Assembly (NCBI GenBank): GCA_958510825.1
Contig: OY294051.1
Location: forward strand, 33,914,393 to 33,978,392
DNA: 64,000 bases
Origin: Brachypterus glaber
Taxonomy: Eukaryota > Arthropoda > Insecta > Coleoptera > Kateretidae
Direction of reading: 5' to 3'
In this document: positions 49,702-62,082 of the stretch, one piece after another
Numbering within the stretch: the first letter of the stretch is position 1
Layout of the letters: the number at the start of each line of letters is the position of its first letter
The notes under the pieces: generated by a model
Seen by the model: the letters and a program-made list of their open reading frames with translations, nothing else
Database searches by the model: none
What the model was told of the DNA's origin: nothing
Program-made: the position numbers and the translations under genes

Positions 49702-50632
49702 AAAAATCTCTGTCCTATGGTTCCAACCCATCATTTCCTATGGTTTTTGATGAGCTGAAACCGATTTCGCCATAAAATAGTATATTCTATAACTAGTATG
49801 GAATAGACAATATTCCGCGCAAGCCGAAAGTTTGTCATACTAGCCGGCAGGCGAGTATGACGGTCCTGCGAGCGCGGAATGACTATTCCATACGTGTTGT
49901 AGACTATACTTGTTCTTCGACTGCAAATATGAAACACTGTATGGCTTTAAATTAATGTTATTTAATATTTTTATTAAATCAGTAGTTAGAAAAGATTTTT
50001 ATTTAATTTTAGCACATATTTACAAATTATAAGGCAAAAATTGAAGGCTATGTCAGATTGTTGTGACAGATATGAGGATTAAATATTTAACAATAGATGG
50101 AGCAGTTTTAATTTTTTAAACTAAATTAATAAATAACTGGTTAAATATTAAGAAAAACTAATAAACGTTATGTAATTTTAACGCAAAACTTTAAATTGCA
50201 TTAAATTATTCAATATTTCATGGTAAAATAAATATATTTTTGCTAATTTTGCTACAGTTTTCTTTACTTTTATAAACAAGAGATGGCACTACATGTGCTC
50301 ATTCTAACACTTGATATGGAATATTCATACCGTATCTAGAGCTAGAATGGATTCATTCTGTGTTTGAAAAGTGTGTGTATTTGCTTACATTCTAAAGCAG
50401 TCATAGATAAAAATATATTCAGGTGGCAGTTTTTTCACAAATCATAATATGATTTGTATATTATATAAATGTATAAATTTCAATAATTGTTAAATAATTA
50501 TAATTATTAAAATTATACAATGTATATAAGAATTGTGAAAAAACTTTGCGATGATTTTTTTTTATGGTGCAATCGGTTTCAGCACATCAAAAAACAGAAA
50601 ATTATGGGTTAGAACCATAGGACCTACTTAGT
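49702..50632. mobile_element. MITE E, copy 2, interrupted by repeat D
   Basis: The left half (CTCTGTCCTATGGTTCCAAC to CGCCATAAAA) ends at 49777; repeat D occupies 49778-50407; the right half resumes with CAGTTTTTTCACAAATC and runs to GGTTAGAACCATAGGAC at 50622. ATAAAA on both sides of D may be a target duplication. Confidence 0.8.
49778..50407 (+). repeat. Dispersed repeat D, copy 2
   Basis: Matches 20054-20760 but lacks about 80 bases after GGCTTTAAA. The 5' hairpin here is better paired: GGAATAG / CTATTCC, ATTCCGCGC / GCGCGGAAT, and GTCATACTAGCCGG with its partner. It is inserted in MITE E. Confidence 0.85.
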
Positions 50633-53370
50633 AGTTAGTGCGTATTTCCCATCCGTTGCCTATGACAGGAGATAGGAAGTGACGGTCAGCTGATTTTACA
50701 TATCTGCTGTCAGAAAATTAGTAAAAGTCAAACACATAACCTTAAATTGACAAATTAATTTTAAGATAATTTTTGTTTTTTTATGTTTAGGTGTTAGGTG
50801 TTAGGTCGTAGAAAAAAAATAGTATACGCACCTCCACGCAAATCGAGTAATTAAAAGTATATTAAAATCGTAGTTTCATTAAATTTTTTGGCGCACGCGT
50901 TCAACTTAAAAAAAAGAGTGGCTCACGGCGAGTTGTTAGTGGACAAGGACTTAAGTGCGCTAATGATATAATGAAACGGGTATTTAATACTATTTTTTTA
51001 GTGCTCTTTATAAAAAAAGAAAAATATATGCATTTGGGGAAATTTAAATGTTTTGTAAACAAAGTTGGTAAAGTATAATTATTATTTTCAAAAACAGTAA
51101 GCGACTTTGGTTATCCTGTGGCCCACCAAACAAAAAAACAGATATGCGTCTGCATATGGGTATACGTTTGTTACCTACAGTTTTGCGAACTCTTTTTACA
51201 GAAATTAAAACTTCCCTAAATAAAAATTTTTGTATTTTGTGTAAAAATCTCTCAAATAGAAAAAATAGTATAATGTACTAGTTTTATTATGAGTATTGAG
51301 TACTTTAGTATTTTCTTAAATATTTTTTTAAGTTTCCCCTAATTTTTTGTATTATTATAATAATGTTAACTTCAATATCGTAAATTAGATTTAGATTAAA
51401 TAAATCAACTTTAGTTTCTATGCATATATGGAATAGAAGGCCAAAGAAATGTTATTAAATCAAATTTGATCTTCATTTTAGATATTAAAATGAGCAATAT
51501 ACCATCTTAGGTGAGGTTCTTTTTAATTTATCTGACATACATTATGGTAAATGTCCATATCAAGTAAAATGAATGGTTCGGAATCACCTTATCTGTCAAT
51601 TATATTGTTATTAATGATGCATTTTTTGAGTTTTATTAATTTACTACATTTTTTATGTTGGTAGTCAAAGATAGTAAAAGAAAAGGTCAAATTTTTAATG
51701 TATGTAATATTTTTATTGATAATAGTATTGAGATAATAGTTTTGTAAGTGTTTGTCCACTAATTCCAAAATGCGACATTAAAATGTTAACTAATGCTCTA
51801 AAACAATTTCCTAATAAATAATTTTCTTAGTTTTTCTTCAGCATTGATAAGTCAGCAACATATAACCCGGGGCGTGTGTGGTGAGGTTAAAACCACCCAT
51901 GACATATTTCAAATGCAGTATTTTTTGTTTTAACATTCTCCTCTTCAAGAGCTGTAGGTAAACGTATAGAGAACATATTGGCAATTTTTGTTTGACCCTT
52001 ATCCTACACGTTTATTTTTTTAGAGGTTTTAAAGTTCTGTATGGATGGATTTAATCCCACTACACACTTAACATTATAAAAATATTCATAATTTTAGATA
52101 CGTATACACCATATAAAATTTTCGTTTTCTTAAATATTATTTTTTCTCATTTTTTTTTTTTATTATTTTATGTTTTGTGTTTTAAACAATGATTTGTTTT
52201 CCCCGATTTATATCTCCAAGTAAGCATTTTTTCTTGTAAAAAGTTTGTGGTGAATTACACGCCACCACACACGCGATGTTGTAATTTTTCACCACACACT
52301 GGGATAAGAGGCATATAAAGAGTTATTTGGATAAGTTTTGCCATGATCTATCCTACAAAAAAGTTTGTTTAAATCAATTAAATCATTTTTTTTTTTAGCT
52401 TAAATTTCACATGTTTGGGCTTGGCTTTTGTGTTATTAAATATTATTAAATATAGTAGATTCAGTTTAAAACAAATTTCTTCATTAATTTATTGTAAAAA
52501 AAATTATAAAAACTCAAGAGAAAAGGGCATTACATATTTTATTTTATTTTTCTCAAAATGTCAAAGTGTCTAATAGTGGAAAAACTTCTGCGCCTATGTT
52601 ATTAGTCTTCTTCTTATTCTTATAATTTTTCTTTTTCTATTCACAATCAAAACTCAAATTTCAAAATTATTAAACCCATAACTGAAGAAATTTTCTTCTA
52701 AAACTTACTACTACTACTCTTTTACTGATAGTAACCCTCCACTGAAAATAGGAAAAATAAAATCTGTTTGTTGCCACCAGATCAATATGCAAATAAGGAC
52801 TAACTGTTTTTTTCTGGTTGTTGCAACTAGAAATCTGGTAAGGGCAACAACAATCCAAACATCAGAAAAATAGTTATCCCGTTTTTAAATAATAATGTGG
52901 TTTCAGCCACCAGATACTTTTTTTCAGTGTCTCCAAATCAATTATACCTTACAGTATAAAAAATATTTCCTGCAATTTAATAACCAGCTATCGGTACCAA
53001 AACTTAAAAAAACTATAAAATTTTGCCGAATTTCATAACGTAATTTTAAATTATTATTCTAATTTTAAATTTTTTACAGTGTATAGAGATGCAAATTTTA
53101 TCACCATATGTAATAAGGCGACTCATGTATTACAATGATGCAACATCACGAAACGCAAAATATTTTCATTGACCTTAGACCGCATGTGTAATTTGTCAAA
53201 TTTTTCATATGCGTAATAGATTTGGTATGTAAAGCATGACTTACAAATGAGACGTGTCCTTGTTCAATCAAATTAGTCTGCAATTAAGTAAACAATAAAA
53301 CATTTCATCAGGATTAGAATGATAGCTAGGCAATATAATTATCTTGCTCCTTAGCCTTTTAATATTGACA
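50633..53370. other. Long stretch without gene
   Basis: AT-rich. GGGGCGTGTGTGGTGAGGTT at about 51869 and CACGCCACCACACACGCG at about 52258 are a loose inverted pair that may bound an old element. No coding frame with support. Confidence 0.4.
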
Positions 53371-54297
53371 CTACACGGTAAAAATAAATTACATTAAATT
53401 ACATTACATTACAAAAAGTCCGTAAGGGGTAATATGTTGCCATAGACCGGAATGGTAAAAATTACATAGTCCGTAATGGTAATGTTTTGCATAGACCGGA
53501 ACACTAAAAATTACATAGTCCATAATGGTAATATTTTGCATAGACTTGAAATTTGAAAAAACATATTTACTACTTAGAATATATTTGTTCCAAATTACAA
53601 GTCTCTGTGTCAAAGCTTTTTTGAAATATCGTAGCGTAAAGTTCATCTGGTTTAATAAACCAAACGATTTGCATCCTTAATTCGAGTATAAACTGCTTAC
53701 ATCTTTCTTTAAATATCTATTAGTTAATAAAGATTGTAATTTATAATGAATGTAAATTTTAGGCCACAAATAAAGCATTTAAATATCGTACATAAATAAT
53801 ATTTACCTTTTTTTACACTTTTAAGACTTTAACCTAGCAGCATGCGTCGCTATCTCTCTATCAATAACAATATTAAACGGTCCGTCTCATGATGCGACGC
53901 CTTCTTGGTTATTGTCCAAAGGGCACGCGCGTCTTAAAAAAATAGCCCGACATTGTAAAATCATGTAAAAATATGTAAATCAATGTAAATATATTTTTTT
54001 ACATTCTTTTACATTTTTTTACATTCTTTTAGATTCTTTTACATTCTTTTACATTCTTTTACATTCTTTTACATTCTTTTACATTCTTTTACATTCTTTT
54101 ACATTCTTTTACATTCTTTTACATTCTTTTACATTATTTTACATTCTTTTATATTCTTTTACATTCTTTTACATTCTTTTACATTCTTTTACATAAATTC
54201 ATGAATTATGCATAGTCCAGAATAGTAAATTTACTATTCCGTACTATGTAAATTCATGTATTTTTACATTATTTTACATGCAGTTTTTACAGTGTAG
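53371..54297. mobile_element. TA-CACNGTAAAAA element, 927 bp, with decamer array
   Basis: Ends CTA-CACGGTAAAAA and TTTTTACAGTG-TAG, so TA flanks inverted termini. The body repeats ATTACATAGTCC and GGTAATATTTTGCATAGACC units near the left. A GC-richer patch (GCGTCGCTATCTC, GATGCGACGCC) forms a small inverted pair near 53845-53905. No transposase frame. Confidence 0.8.
54001..54194. repeat. Decamer array ACATTCTTTT, ~19 copies
   Basis: ACATTCTTTT repeated in phase, with rare variants (AGATTC, ATATTC, ACATTA). It lies inside the 927-bp element near its right end. Confidence 0.97.
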
Positions 54298-54533
54298 AAG
54301 GCTATATCTTGGATTTGAAATATAACATACAGGAATAAACGCAATATCCAGGAATAAAGGGGACAATTTATAAAATAGTGATGTCACGAGAAAAAGTTTT
54401 CTTTATACCCCTTACTCATCGGGGTATTGGTATTTACTGACATTTTCTTAACCTTCGAGACCTTAATTTAAGCCCAATCTTATGTACCTATGTAAACAAA
54501 TGTATACATAATAACATAGGCACACACAAATAT

Positions 54534-54782
54534 TCTGTTTCCCCAGACGAGACAAATATTTTTAGACCTTTTTGGGGTCACTGAATCCGAATCTGGGGTT
54601 GGTTTGACACGATCAGGTCGCATTTCATTGCTAACTTCAAAAAAGTGATAAAAGTTTAAACATTTTATCACTTTTTTGAGGTTAGCAACGAAATGCTACC
54701 TGACCGAGTCAAACCAACCCCAGATTCGGATTCAGCGACCCCAAAAACGTATAGAAAGGTTTGTCTCGCTTGGGGAAACAGA
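54534..54782. repeat. Foldback with 120-bp arms and 9-base loop
   Basis: Arms 54534-54653 and 54663-54782 pair with a handful of mismatches (TGAATCCGAATCTGGGGTTG with CAACCCCAGATTCGGATTCA; GTGATAAAA with TTTTATCAC at the centre). The GATTCGGATTCAGCG phrase also occurs in the 61-kb foldback. Confidence 0.92.
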
Positions 54783-54799
54783 CCCTTTTTTATTTGGTT

Positions 54800-55050
54800 A
54801 TTTTATTATTAAGTTCTATTGGTTTTGAAAATAATCCCCCCAAAAACAAAAAGTTATTGGGGGTTAAACTTAAAAATAAATGAAAAAAATATGTTTTTAA
54901 AAGTATTCGTTTCAATTTTTTTTTTGTTTTTTTTTAATTAAAAAAAAATAGTTTTTTTTTAATTTTTTTTTTAGTATTTGGTATACCATTTACTATGAAT
55001 AGTATATAATGGAATGCGAAGCATAACATATCTTCACGGATACTTTATTT
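54800..55050. repeat. Dispersed repeat K segment
   Basis: AATCCCCCCAAAAACAAAAA and ATTGGGGGTTAAACTTAAA match, in reverse, the minus-strand sequence at 40780-41000 (TTTAACCCCCAATAAATTTT). Long T and A tracts follow. No gene. Confidence 0.5.
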
Positions 55051-56852
55051 AATAAAACAAAATTAAACCCGTCAAGTTCTATATTTATCATACTTAATCC
55101 TTGTGTTCTCGAAAAAAAATTTGCAAAAAAATGAGTCGGTAAGGATAACCAGCTTCATCATCGATATCTAAAAACGGTGTAATCGGTTTGACATTCTTTG
55201 GATTTTCCCCGGCCAACTAAACGTCCATTATAATGTACTTTAGGTATGGACTTGCCACTTTTTGCTTCTGTATCGGCCTATTTGTTGGCATGATAAAGCA
55301 ACAACTATTTAAATCGTTTATACTGCAAAATGACCCAATTCAAAATTTGAGTTTTAACCACATAGAAAAATATTTGTACAAATCAAATTAGTCGTCAAAT
55401 AATAAATGGAAATTGAAATAAATGTACACGGGCTGATATTTTAAAGGGTAGTAGTGGATGGTAACAGATAACTCCTGGTGATTTTCCTAAGGGGTATCCG
55501 CTATCTTGAATTTTAGGGGAAAGTTGCTTACGATAAAAATGCATATAATCAATTTTGTTAAGGAAGAAAATTTCCAACAACTTTAGTCTGGTTCATTTTT
55601 AATATATTAATAACAATCGAGATAATACAAAAATAGCTATGTTGGAGGTGAAATTGTTTTTTTTTATTTTTTAGCCAAATTATTCACCGGAGGATAAAAG
55701 TTTTGAGCAAACTTGTAACTCTTAATATTTCTTATAATAATTATTTAAAATTATTTTTATATATATTTTCATAGGTACTTTGGTACGGTTACAAAGGGCG
55801 CAACTTACCTTTCAGAGCCCACTGTAATCGTACCAAACTACTAATGAAAATTCATAATATATGAAAATTATAGAAAAGTTCAAGATCTACAAGTTTGATC
55901 ATAACCACTTTTATTTTCTGATGAATAATTTAGCTGAAAACTAGAAAAAAAAACGATTTCACTCCCAACATGATCATTTTTGAATATATTTAACTCGATT
56001 AATATATTAAAAAATATATATTTAAACAAAAATTGTTGGAAATTTTCGTTTGGACATTTAGTATTAAAAATGGAATGTTATACCGGACATTTTCATTACG
56101 GTATAGTTATTTTTCACATTATATTTCTACTTAAGAATAGTTTAAAAATACTAAATAGATGTTGGCTGTATACATGCAGGATCCTAAAAAAATAATAAAA
56201 TCGGGGCAAATATAAGTTTTACTATTTTAACGTATTTTTCAAGATATTTTGGTGGTTAGACCACTTTGTAATATTAAGAACCATTAACCAAGCAGGGATT
56301 CCTTTACCAGACCCGATAATTCGATTTCTGTCTTTTGAAAAAAATCCTGTTAATACGAAATACGGACAGCCAAGGAGGTTTTTTAAGGGTCAATATTTTT
56401 TAGACGCCTATACGCTAGTGTATTAGTTCAGTACTCATATAATAGAGATTTTGTTATCATATGATTAATTAAAAATTATTTTTATTCCTTACTTTCGTGA
56501 TTTTTTTTTATAGATGTGTAAAAAGCATTGTGGGTACTATTTCTTTGCAGAAATTGGCATTTTTCCTCATAAACTAGACTCGTCCAGTAAAGACGTGCTT
56601 TATAGACTAGACATATTTTTATAGATCACAAAAAATCCCATTGCTTTAGTGTACATAATATATTATGTAAAGCTTAAAAATACAGTTATAAATGATTTAA
56701 AGTGAAACTTCAAAATAAATAATAAGTTACGTGAAGTTTAACATAAGGTATTATCTATATTCTGTGATTTTTCTTTTTGCATACAGTATACTCTTGGATA
56801 GGTACTGTTTCTGTATAATATTTTTATATTTTTTATTTTTCGTTGTGAGAAC
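55051..56852. other. Stretch without gene
   Basis: AT-rich. TTGGTACGGTTACAAAGGGC at about 55781 and AATCGTACCAAACTA near 55826 form a small inverted pair. No coding support. Confidence 0.4.
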
Positions 56853-57450
56853 AATATGATAGTTTCTTGACGACAAAGACCGTCAAAATTAGTTCTACAG
56901 TGTCTCTCTCTCTCTCTCACTTCAGATCTATGGTTTAAGCTGCCAGGGCTATCCAACCAGCCCTCGTCGGATGCACTTGCAACGAAGTTATCCTCTTGCT
57001 GTGAAAAGTCTTCTCTAATGATTTCTTTCTTTTAAAACACAATCACAATATACTTTTTGTAATAGTCACTAAAGTTTAATGTTAGAATTATTAAGAAAGT
57101 TCTACAGTGCTATCTCTTTCTAACATTTTTTAACAGTTTAGCCATCGTAAAAAAGACAAAGTAATCAGAGTAGCCAATATAAGCAATAAAAACTATTTAT
57201 ATTTACCTTATTAATTTAACTCTAATTTAATTTTATATTATGCAGTTAAACATACTAGGTAAAAATATGTATTCAGTACTAAAATTGTTGCACTCAGATT
57301 ACAGGCAAACTGATTATTAAAAAAGCCATCTGTTCACAAACTTTTGTTTTTATAGTAGTGACATCTGTTTGCTGGAAGGTTAACTTTTAGCACTGAATTT
57401 TATCTAGAATAGTTTGGGGAAGTTTTTAATAATGGACACGCTCGGGAAAG
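56853..57450 (+). repeat. Dispersed repeat C, copy 2
   Basis: ATGATAGTTTCTTGACGACA and GTCAAAATTAGTTCTACAG match copy 1 up to the simple repeat, here TCTCTCTCTCTCTC. About 190 bases not present in copy 1 follow (56915-57095, including AAGCTGCCAGGGCTATCCAA), then the match resumes at TTCTACAGTG and runs to GGGAAAGTGTCC. Confidence 0.8.
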
Positions 57451-57825
57451 TGTCCCATTAATCTAATCCAGCAATGCCATTTTTAGTTTTAATAATATTA
57501 TTCCTGCAAAAGTTTTCTATCCCTTAATCCGTATTTTATATCAAACAAGAACAAAACAATGGAAATGACCTTCAGTAAAGATATTAATCGGCCGATAATG
57601 AAAAAATGGCGATACGCGTGACCACAATTGCATGAATAGGTAGCCAGATGTTAACTGGATTTAGAAGAAATAAAAGAATAATCGAGGTGCGCTGGTACTT
57701 AATAGGGGGTGGTCGTGAGTAAAATTAATTGTTATAGTCATAAATAAAACTCGATAAAACTATAGTAATATTTTTGTATTGAGCTCTACGTCTCAATATT
57801 CACCGCTTATATTAGAGTACTAAAT

Positions 57826-58072
57826 ATATCGTCGCCTTGTATTTGTATTTTGTATTTATTTATAGTCATAAAGGGACCTTTTTACAAGGTATTTTATACC
57901 CAAGACTGTTAAAATAACAATAAATCTAGTTAAACAAGTATCATATGCATACGAAGAAGCGCATTTCACTTTGTTAATAGCAATGTTTTCACTTCAATCT
58001 GATGTAATATTTTGAAAACGCTGCTATTGACAAAGTGAAATAAGCTCCTTAGTATGCAAGGCGACGATATGT
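57826..58072. repeat. Foldback with ATATCGTCGCCTTG ends
   Basis: ATATCGTCGCCTTG pairs with CAAGGCGACGATAT; an inner hairpin pairs GCATTTCACTTTGT and AATAGCAATGTTTTCA with their partners GAAAACGCTGCTATT and ACAAAGTGAAAT. Confidence 0.78.
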
Positions 58073-58189
58073 GAGGGTGAAAAAATTCAAGATGAAATAT
58101 TTCAAAAATTTATCAATTAAATCAAAGAAGATTAAGAAGAAAACGAGGAAGAAAACTTAAACAATACTAATACGGAAGAAGGAGAGGTC

Positions 58190-58812
58190 ACTTCTAGTCA
58201 GAGGGTGTGCAGAAGCCTTGGAATAGCTAGCAAGGACCAAAAACGTTCAACTGGTATGGTTACCGGGTCATAGTGGAATTCCCGGAAACGAGAAGGCAGA
58301 TAAACTTGCAAGACTCGGATTGGGGATAGCCTGCACGGGGCCGGAACCTATATTGGGTGTTACAAGGGAGCAGGTAAAGACCCCTCTCGATGAGTGGGCT
58401 TATACCAAGCTAGGGACTTCCTGGCTGGCCCAAGCAAATCAAAGACTGACTGGTTGCTTGAAAAAGGAAGAACTGCACTCAGACAACTTCCTCACGGGCC
58501 ACTGCAAGCTAAGGAAGCATCTGGCAACAATGCGGATTCCCAGAGTGCGGAGAGGATGAAACATCCTCTCATTACTTAGCCGAGTGTGTCAGATACGACA
58601 GGATCAGGTTGCAAGTCTTTGAAACTCAAAGACTCAACCAAGATGAACTAAGAGATCTCAACTGGGCCAATATCCTGACCTTTATTGAAAGGACGGACAG
58701 GTTCAAGGAGGACTCAAATTAGTAAATAGGTGGGATTGCCTGGGGTGACAAAAAGGGCCAGAAATGGCCTAGTTGTCCGGCTTAGGCCAACCCAAAAATT
58801 TACTACTACTAC
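58190..58812 (+). pseudogene. LINE 3' fragment with RNase H domain (copy 2)
   Basis: Translation gives LVWLPGHSGIPGNEKADKLA at 58240-58310, the C-terminal part of a retroelement RNase H (the His of PGHSGI and the Asp of EKAD are catalytic-domain landmarks). It is followed by about 85 residues to KHLATM, then after a frameshift near 58540 by GEDETSSHYLAECVRYDRI and FIERTDRFKEDSN-stop. A TAG interrupts the N-terminal side near 58226. The end AAAAATTTACTACTACTAC is the 3' tail. RNase H after RT is found in I, R1 and LOA-type LINEs. Confidence 0.85.
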
Positions 58813-59238
58813 TTATACGGAAACTAGTTTTCCTTGTTAGTTTTAAAATACTACTATTAACTCTTCTTTCGTTCCATCTATAGGAACCAAAGGCAACTGG
58901 TTTTAAGAAAATCCTTTTTTTTTATTGATATTCGGATCCAACATCCCAAAAAAAATGTGTAGAATTCAAGGGGACCAAGAAGAAAAATATAATTAACAGT
59001 TGTAATCACTTAACATGCCTGGGATTTAACAAGAGAATACAATTTATATATACGTAGTATGCTGTACTGATAAGTGAAAATACCTTACCCCTACGATGGT
59101 TTTTTTACCCCTCTTTTCTCTAATCTAAAATAGTGCTTATTGTTTGCTTTTTTATTTATAAAATATAATTTATTTGTGGATTAATACGTTATAATTAAGA
59201 GGTATGTGTATTAAATATAAATTATATTCTCTCAATTC

Positions 59239-59405
59239 GTGATATTAGGTTAGGTACCGGTGCTTTTTTTTTCAAATTTTACTCATATTAATCCCAATTT
59301 TTGGAAAATGCAACTCCTGGTAAAGCAGTCGTGCATTTTCGTCATTGGAATTAATATTCGTAAAATTTATGTAAAAAACCACCGATACCTAACCTAGTAT
59401 CACTT
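59239..59405. mobile_element. MITE with TGATATTAGGTTAGGTACCGGTG end
   Basis: GATATTAGGTTAGGTACCGG pairs with CCGATACCTAACCTAGTATC; AAATTTTACTCATATTAAT and GAAAATGCA pair with ATTAATATTCGTAAAATTT and TGCATTTTC. About 70-bp arms, no coding capacity. Confidence 0.82.
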
Positions 59406-59461
59406 ATGATATTACCCCTGATAATATAAAAGTTGAATCTATAATTTATTTGAGGCGTATA

Positions 59462-60064
59462 TATATTTATAGTATTATTAATTTGAGCCATTTCGCCTCA
59501 ATGACTATTTATATCGTAAAAATCTAAAACAGAAAATAAAATTAAAATGTTCTTATCAGGCGCACCTATTTCTAGATGCGCTGGTAAGGTATTGTGTTTA
59601 AAATAATACTTATCTGTTATATCTTCTTTACCTAAAAAATATTATTAGTCAATACCTTACCAAAGTTTAAAAATTTTGCCTAAATAGAGAATTTTCAATA
59701 AAATTCTTGATAAATAGTTAAAATAATTAAAAAAGAACGAAAAACTGAATAAAAGTTAACTTCTAACGTTTCGGGATCTAATCTGATCCCGTTTTCAAAG
59801 AAAATTATTAGTTTTGAAAGAATTTGTGCAATATTTGGCTTTATCAATCAAAATATGACAAATGTCAAAATATGTCATTTCGAGGTAATTGAAACAAAGA
59901 CACCTGTAACAATAAAAAAGGTGTAGAGAAATTAATTTGGAAAAGGCGTTTTTGTTGAAAACGTGTAGAGAAGTTAATTTGGAAAAAACTTTTATTGAAA
60001 AGATTTTTACGATATAAATAGTCATTGAGGCGAAATGGCTCAAATTAATAATACTATAAATATA
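59462..60064. mobile_element. Element bounded by perfect 64-bp inverted repeats
   Basis: Bases 59462-59525 and 60001-60064 are exact reverse complements (constant sum 119526; for example GAGCCATTTCGCCTCAATGA). The interior includes the hairpin motif at 59765-59799 and a tandem GTGTAGAGA(A)ATTAATTTGG pair near 59930. The 104-codon minus-strand frame has no recognisable domain. Confidence 0.88.
59765..59799 (-). other. Hairpin motif TTTGAAAAC-stem-GAAACGTT
   Basis: On the minus strand TTTGAAAAC precedes a 6-bp stem GGGATC / GATCCC with loop AGATTA, followed by GAAACGTT. The layout is that of the motif behind the Penelope ORF (7488-7522), so this element may descend from a Penelope-like 3' end. 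Confidence 0.5.
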
Positions 60065-60436
60065 AAAGTTATTCACGACACAGAAATATGAAATCTCCGC
60101 CGATAACAATAGTGATTTTAAATCACAAAATTGCCGTTCGAAAATGGGATTTATAGAGATCGTTATATCGAAAAACGGGGTGTGTTCAATCGTTATAAGT
60201 ATATAGCTATAAGAGAAGACGTTTGATTTGCGAGCTTCACTTACATGCTATCCACATGCGTCTGGTTAACATATTACAAAAGAGACGGAAGGTTTGATAG
60301 CAAACGGACCATTATACAGTCAAATACTCTGAACACTAGCCTTTTCTTCTTTCTTTCGTTCACTTTTCTTCTTCTCCTTCTCTTTTTGTTTTTTTTTTGT
60401 TGGCCCAGCCAAGTTGACCACACATTTTGATCTCAA

Positions 60437-60600
60437 TTAAATGTCAAAAAAAGTGGTCTGTACTTTGAGAACCTTATATGTACCTCCATGTATTTTTTTC
60501 CGCTGAATTCGAATTCGAGATCAGAATTGGCCCATCACCGACGGATTTTGAGATTAGCTCAAAAATTGCTAAAATTTACTTTATTTTTATAAAAGAGTTT
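60437..60600 (+). repeat. Half copy of the following foldback
   Basis: GTGGTCTGTACTTTGAGAAC, TGTACCTCCATGTATTTTTTTCCGC (shortened) and GATCAGAATTGGCCCATC match the left arm of 60812-61113. Confidence 0.7.
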
Positions 60601-60811
60601 ATTAAGGATTGAAACGAGGGGCACTGAAAACGAATCTGCACTCAAATTGACCAAAAACGTCAAGGTTTCGACATAACCTCAAAAAATACCTCTGTGCTGA
60701 AACTAAATCCAAGGTCCGAATCGTTCGATCAAAATGCGGCTGAAACATTGGTTCGTTGGCCGCCCGTTGGCCAAACATTGGCTGGCTAATGTTTCATACA
60801 TTTTACCAATG

Positions 60812-61113
60812 CACACAAAAAAATAGTGGTATGTACTTTAATAACCACATATGTACCGCCATGTATTTTTTTCCGCGGAACCCGAATCCGAGGTCAGAAT
60901 TGGCCCATAATCCAAGGATTTTGAAATAACCACAAAAAATTGCTAAAATTTACCTTATTTTTGATGAAAAATAAAAAATAAGGTAAATTTTAGAAATTTT
61001 TGAAGTTATCTCAACCGTGAGTGATGTGCCAATTCTGACCTCGGATTCGGATTCAGCGGAAAAAAAATACATGGAAGTACATATATGGTTATCAAAGTAC
61101 ACTTTTTTGTGTG
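60812..61113. repeat. Foldback with ~145-bp arms
   Basis: CACACAAAAAAATAGTGG against CACTTTTTTGTGTG, CATGTATTTTTTTCCGC against GCGGAAAAAAAATACATG, CCGAGGTCAGAATTGG against CCAATTCTGACCTCGG, and TACCTTATTTTT against AAAAATAAGGTA at the centre. Confidence 0.88.
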
Positions 61114-61266
61114 CCTGTGTTATTATTATTACACAGCCCTAGGGACCCAGGTAAATGATAGAATAATACTTTATTTTGAGGGCCATTTCTATTATTAATA
61201 CTTTATTTATTCATCAGTTTTCACATAACAACTGAAAATTCGATGTTAAAATTTTGGTGTTTATCC

Positions 61267-61620
61267 TTGTAACGAGACATTTTTGAAAGCCGCGCCTTTT
61301 TAAATTTGCGGTTCCGGTCCCAACTCCCGCCAGGTGGCGCCACGCGGGTCACTTAGCACGCCGATCCATTGCCTCCGGCTTAGTTAACATATTTCGATAT
61401 CAGACAGCCGCTCAGTTGATCATGGTTCATGTTGTCCGTACCATGCGTGTTGTCCGTTACACTTGTTAGCCGCCCAGCCGTTCTCTAGTTAGTATTGGGG
61501 CCCTGCCTGTAGAAAACCTGATTGTAAGATAAATGATTGGGTCCGCTTGAATTCCGAACGTTGGTTCCCAAATAAAGTGCATCTGAGGAAAACAACTCTT
61601 TTATTGTGCAAAGGAACGCA
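61267..61620 (+). mobile_element. GC-richer block, possible solo LTR
   Basis: Clearly higher in GC than its surroundings (GCGGTTCCGGTCCCAACTCC, GCCAGGTGGCGCCACGCGGG). TGTAACGAGACA near the left, AATAAAG at 61571 and GT/CA-type borders recall an LTR of a BEL/Pao or gypsy element, but no target duplication, primer site or internal coding sequence is seen. It could instead be a promoter region of the gene candidate 500 bases downstream. Confidence 0.35.
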
Positions 61621-61739
61621 CCTATAGAATCCCACATAACCTCAAAATACGAAATAAGCATTCTTTGGAAAAACTCTTTTATTGTGCAAAGGAACGCACC
61701 TATAGAATCTCACATAACCTCAAAATACGAAATAAGCAT
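61595..61739. repeat. Tandem duplication, period 78
   Basis: ACTCTTTTATTGTGCAAAGG to CGAAATAAGCAT occurs at 61595-61662 and 61673-61739 with one difference (CCC/CTC). Confidence 0.93.
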
Positions 61740-62082
61740 AGATACTTCCACTTAATATATTTTTCTACGATCTAATAGAAAAGTTAACATTTCTACAAAA
61801 ACAAAATTTTTTTTTGGTCATTTAATAAAGTTTTCTGACCGAAAAATAAACTATTTCTTAGCATTTTACTTTTCTGCTCCTTACCATGAAAGCAAACGCA
61901 AAATTGAATTTTGCGCGCTAGAGTGTAGGCAACCGGCAAGTCAATCGTAAAACAGATGTCAACTTGACAGTGTCAAGTATATGCTACGAGATGTTGAGTT
62001 CTGCCATTTTTAAATATAAAATTATTATTTATCTTTAATTAAATCTAAATTTCGTGTGCTAAATATCTGTTGTTAAGGAATT

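Noticed and set aside
54001..54194. Decamer array as a telomere or CRISPR repeat
   Set aside because: ACATTCTTTT is not an insect telomere repeat (TTAGG) and has no spacers; it is a simple tandem repeat inside a transposon.
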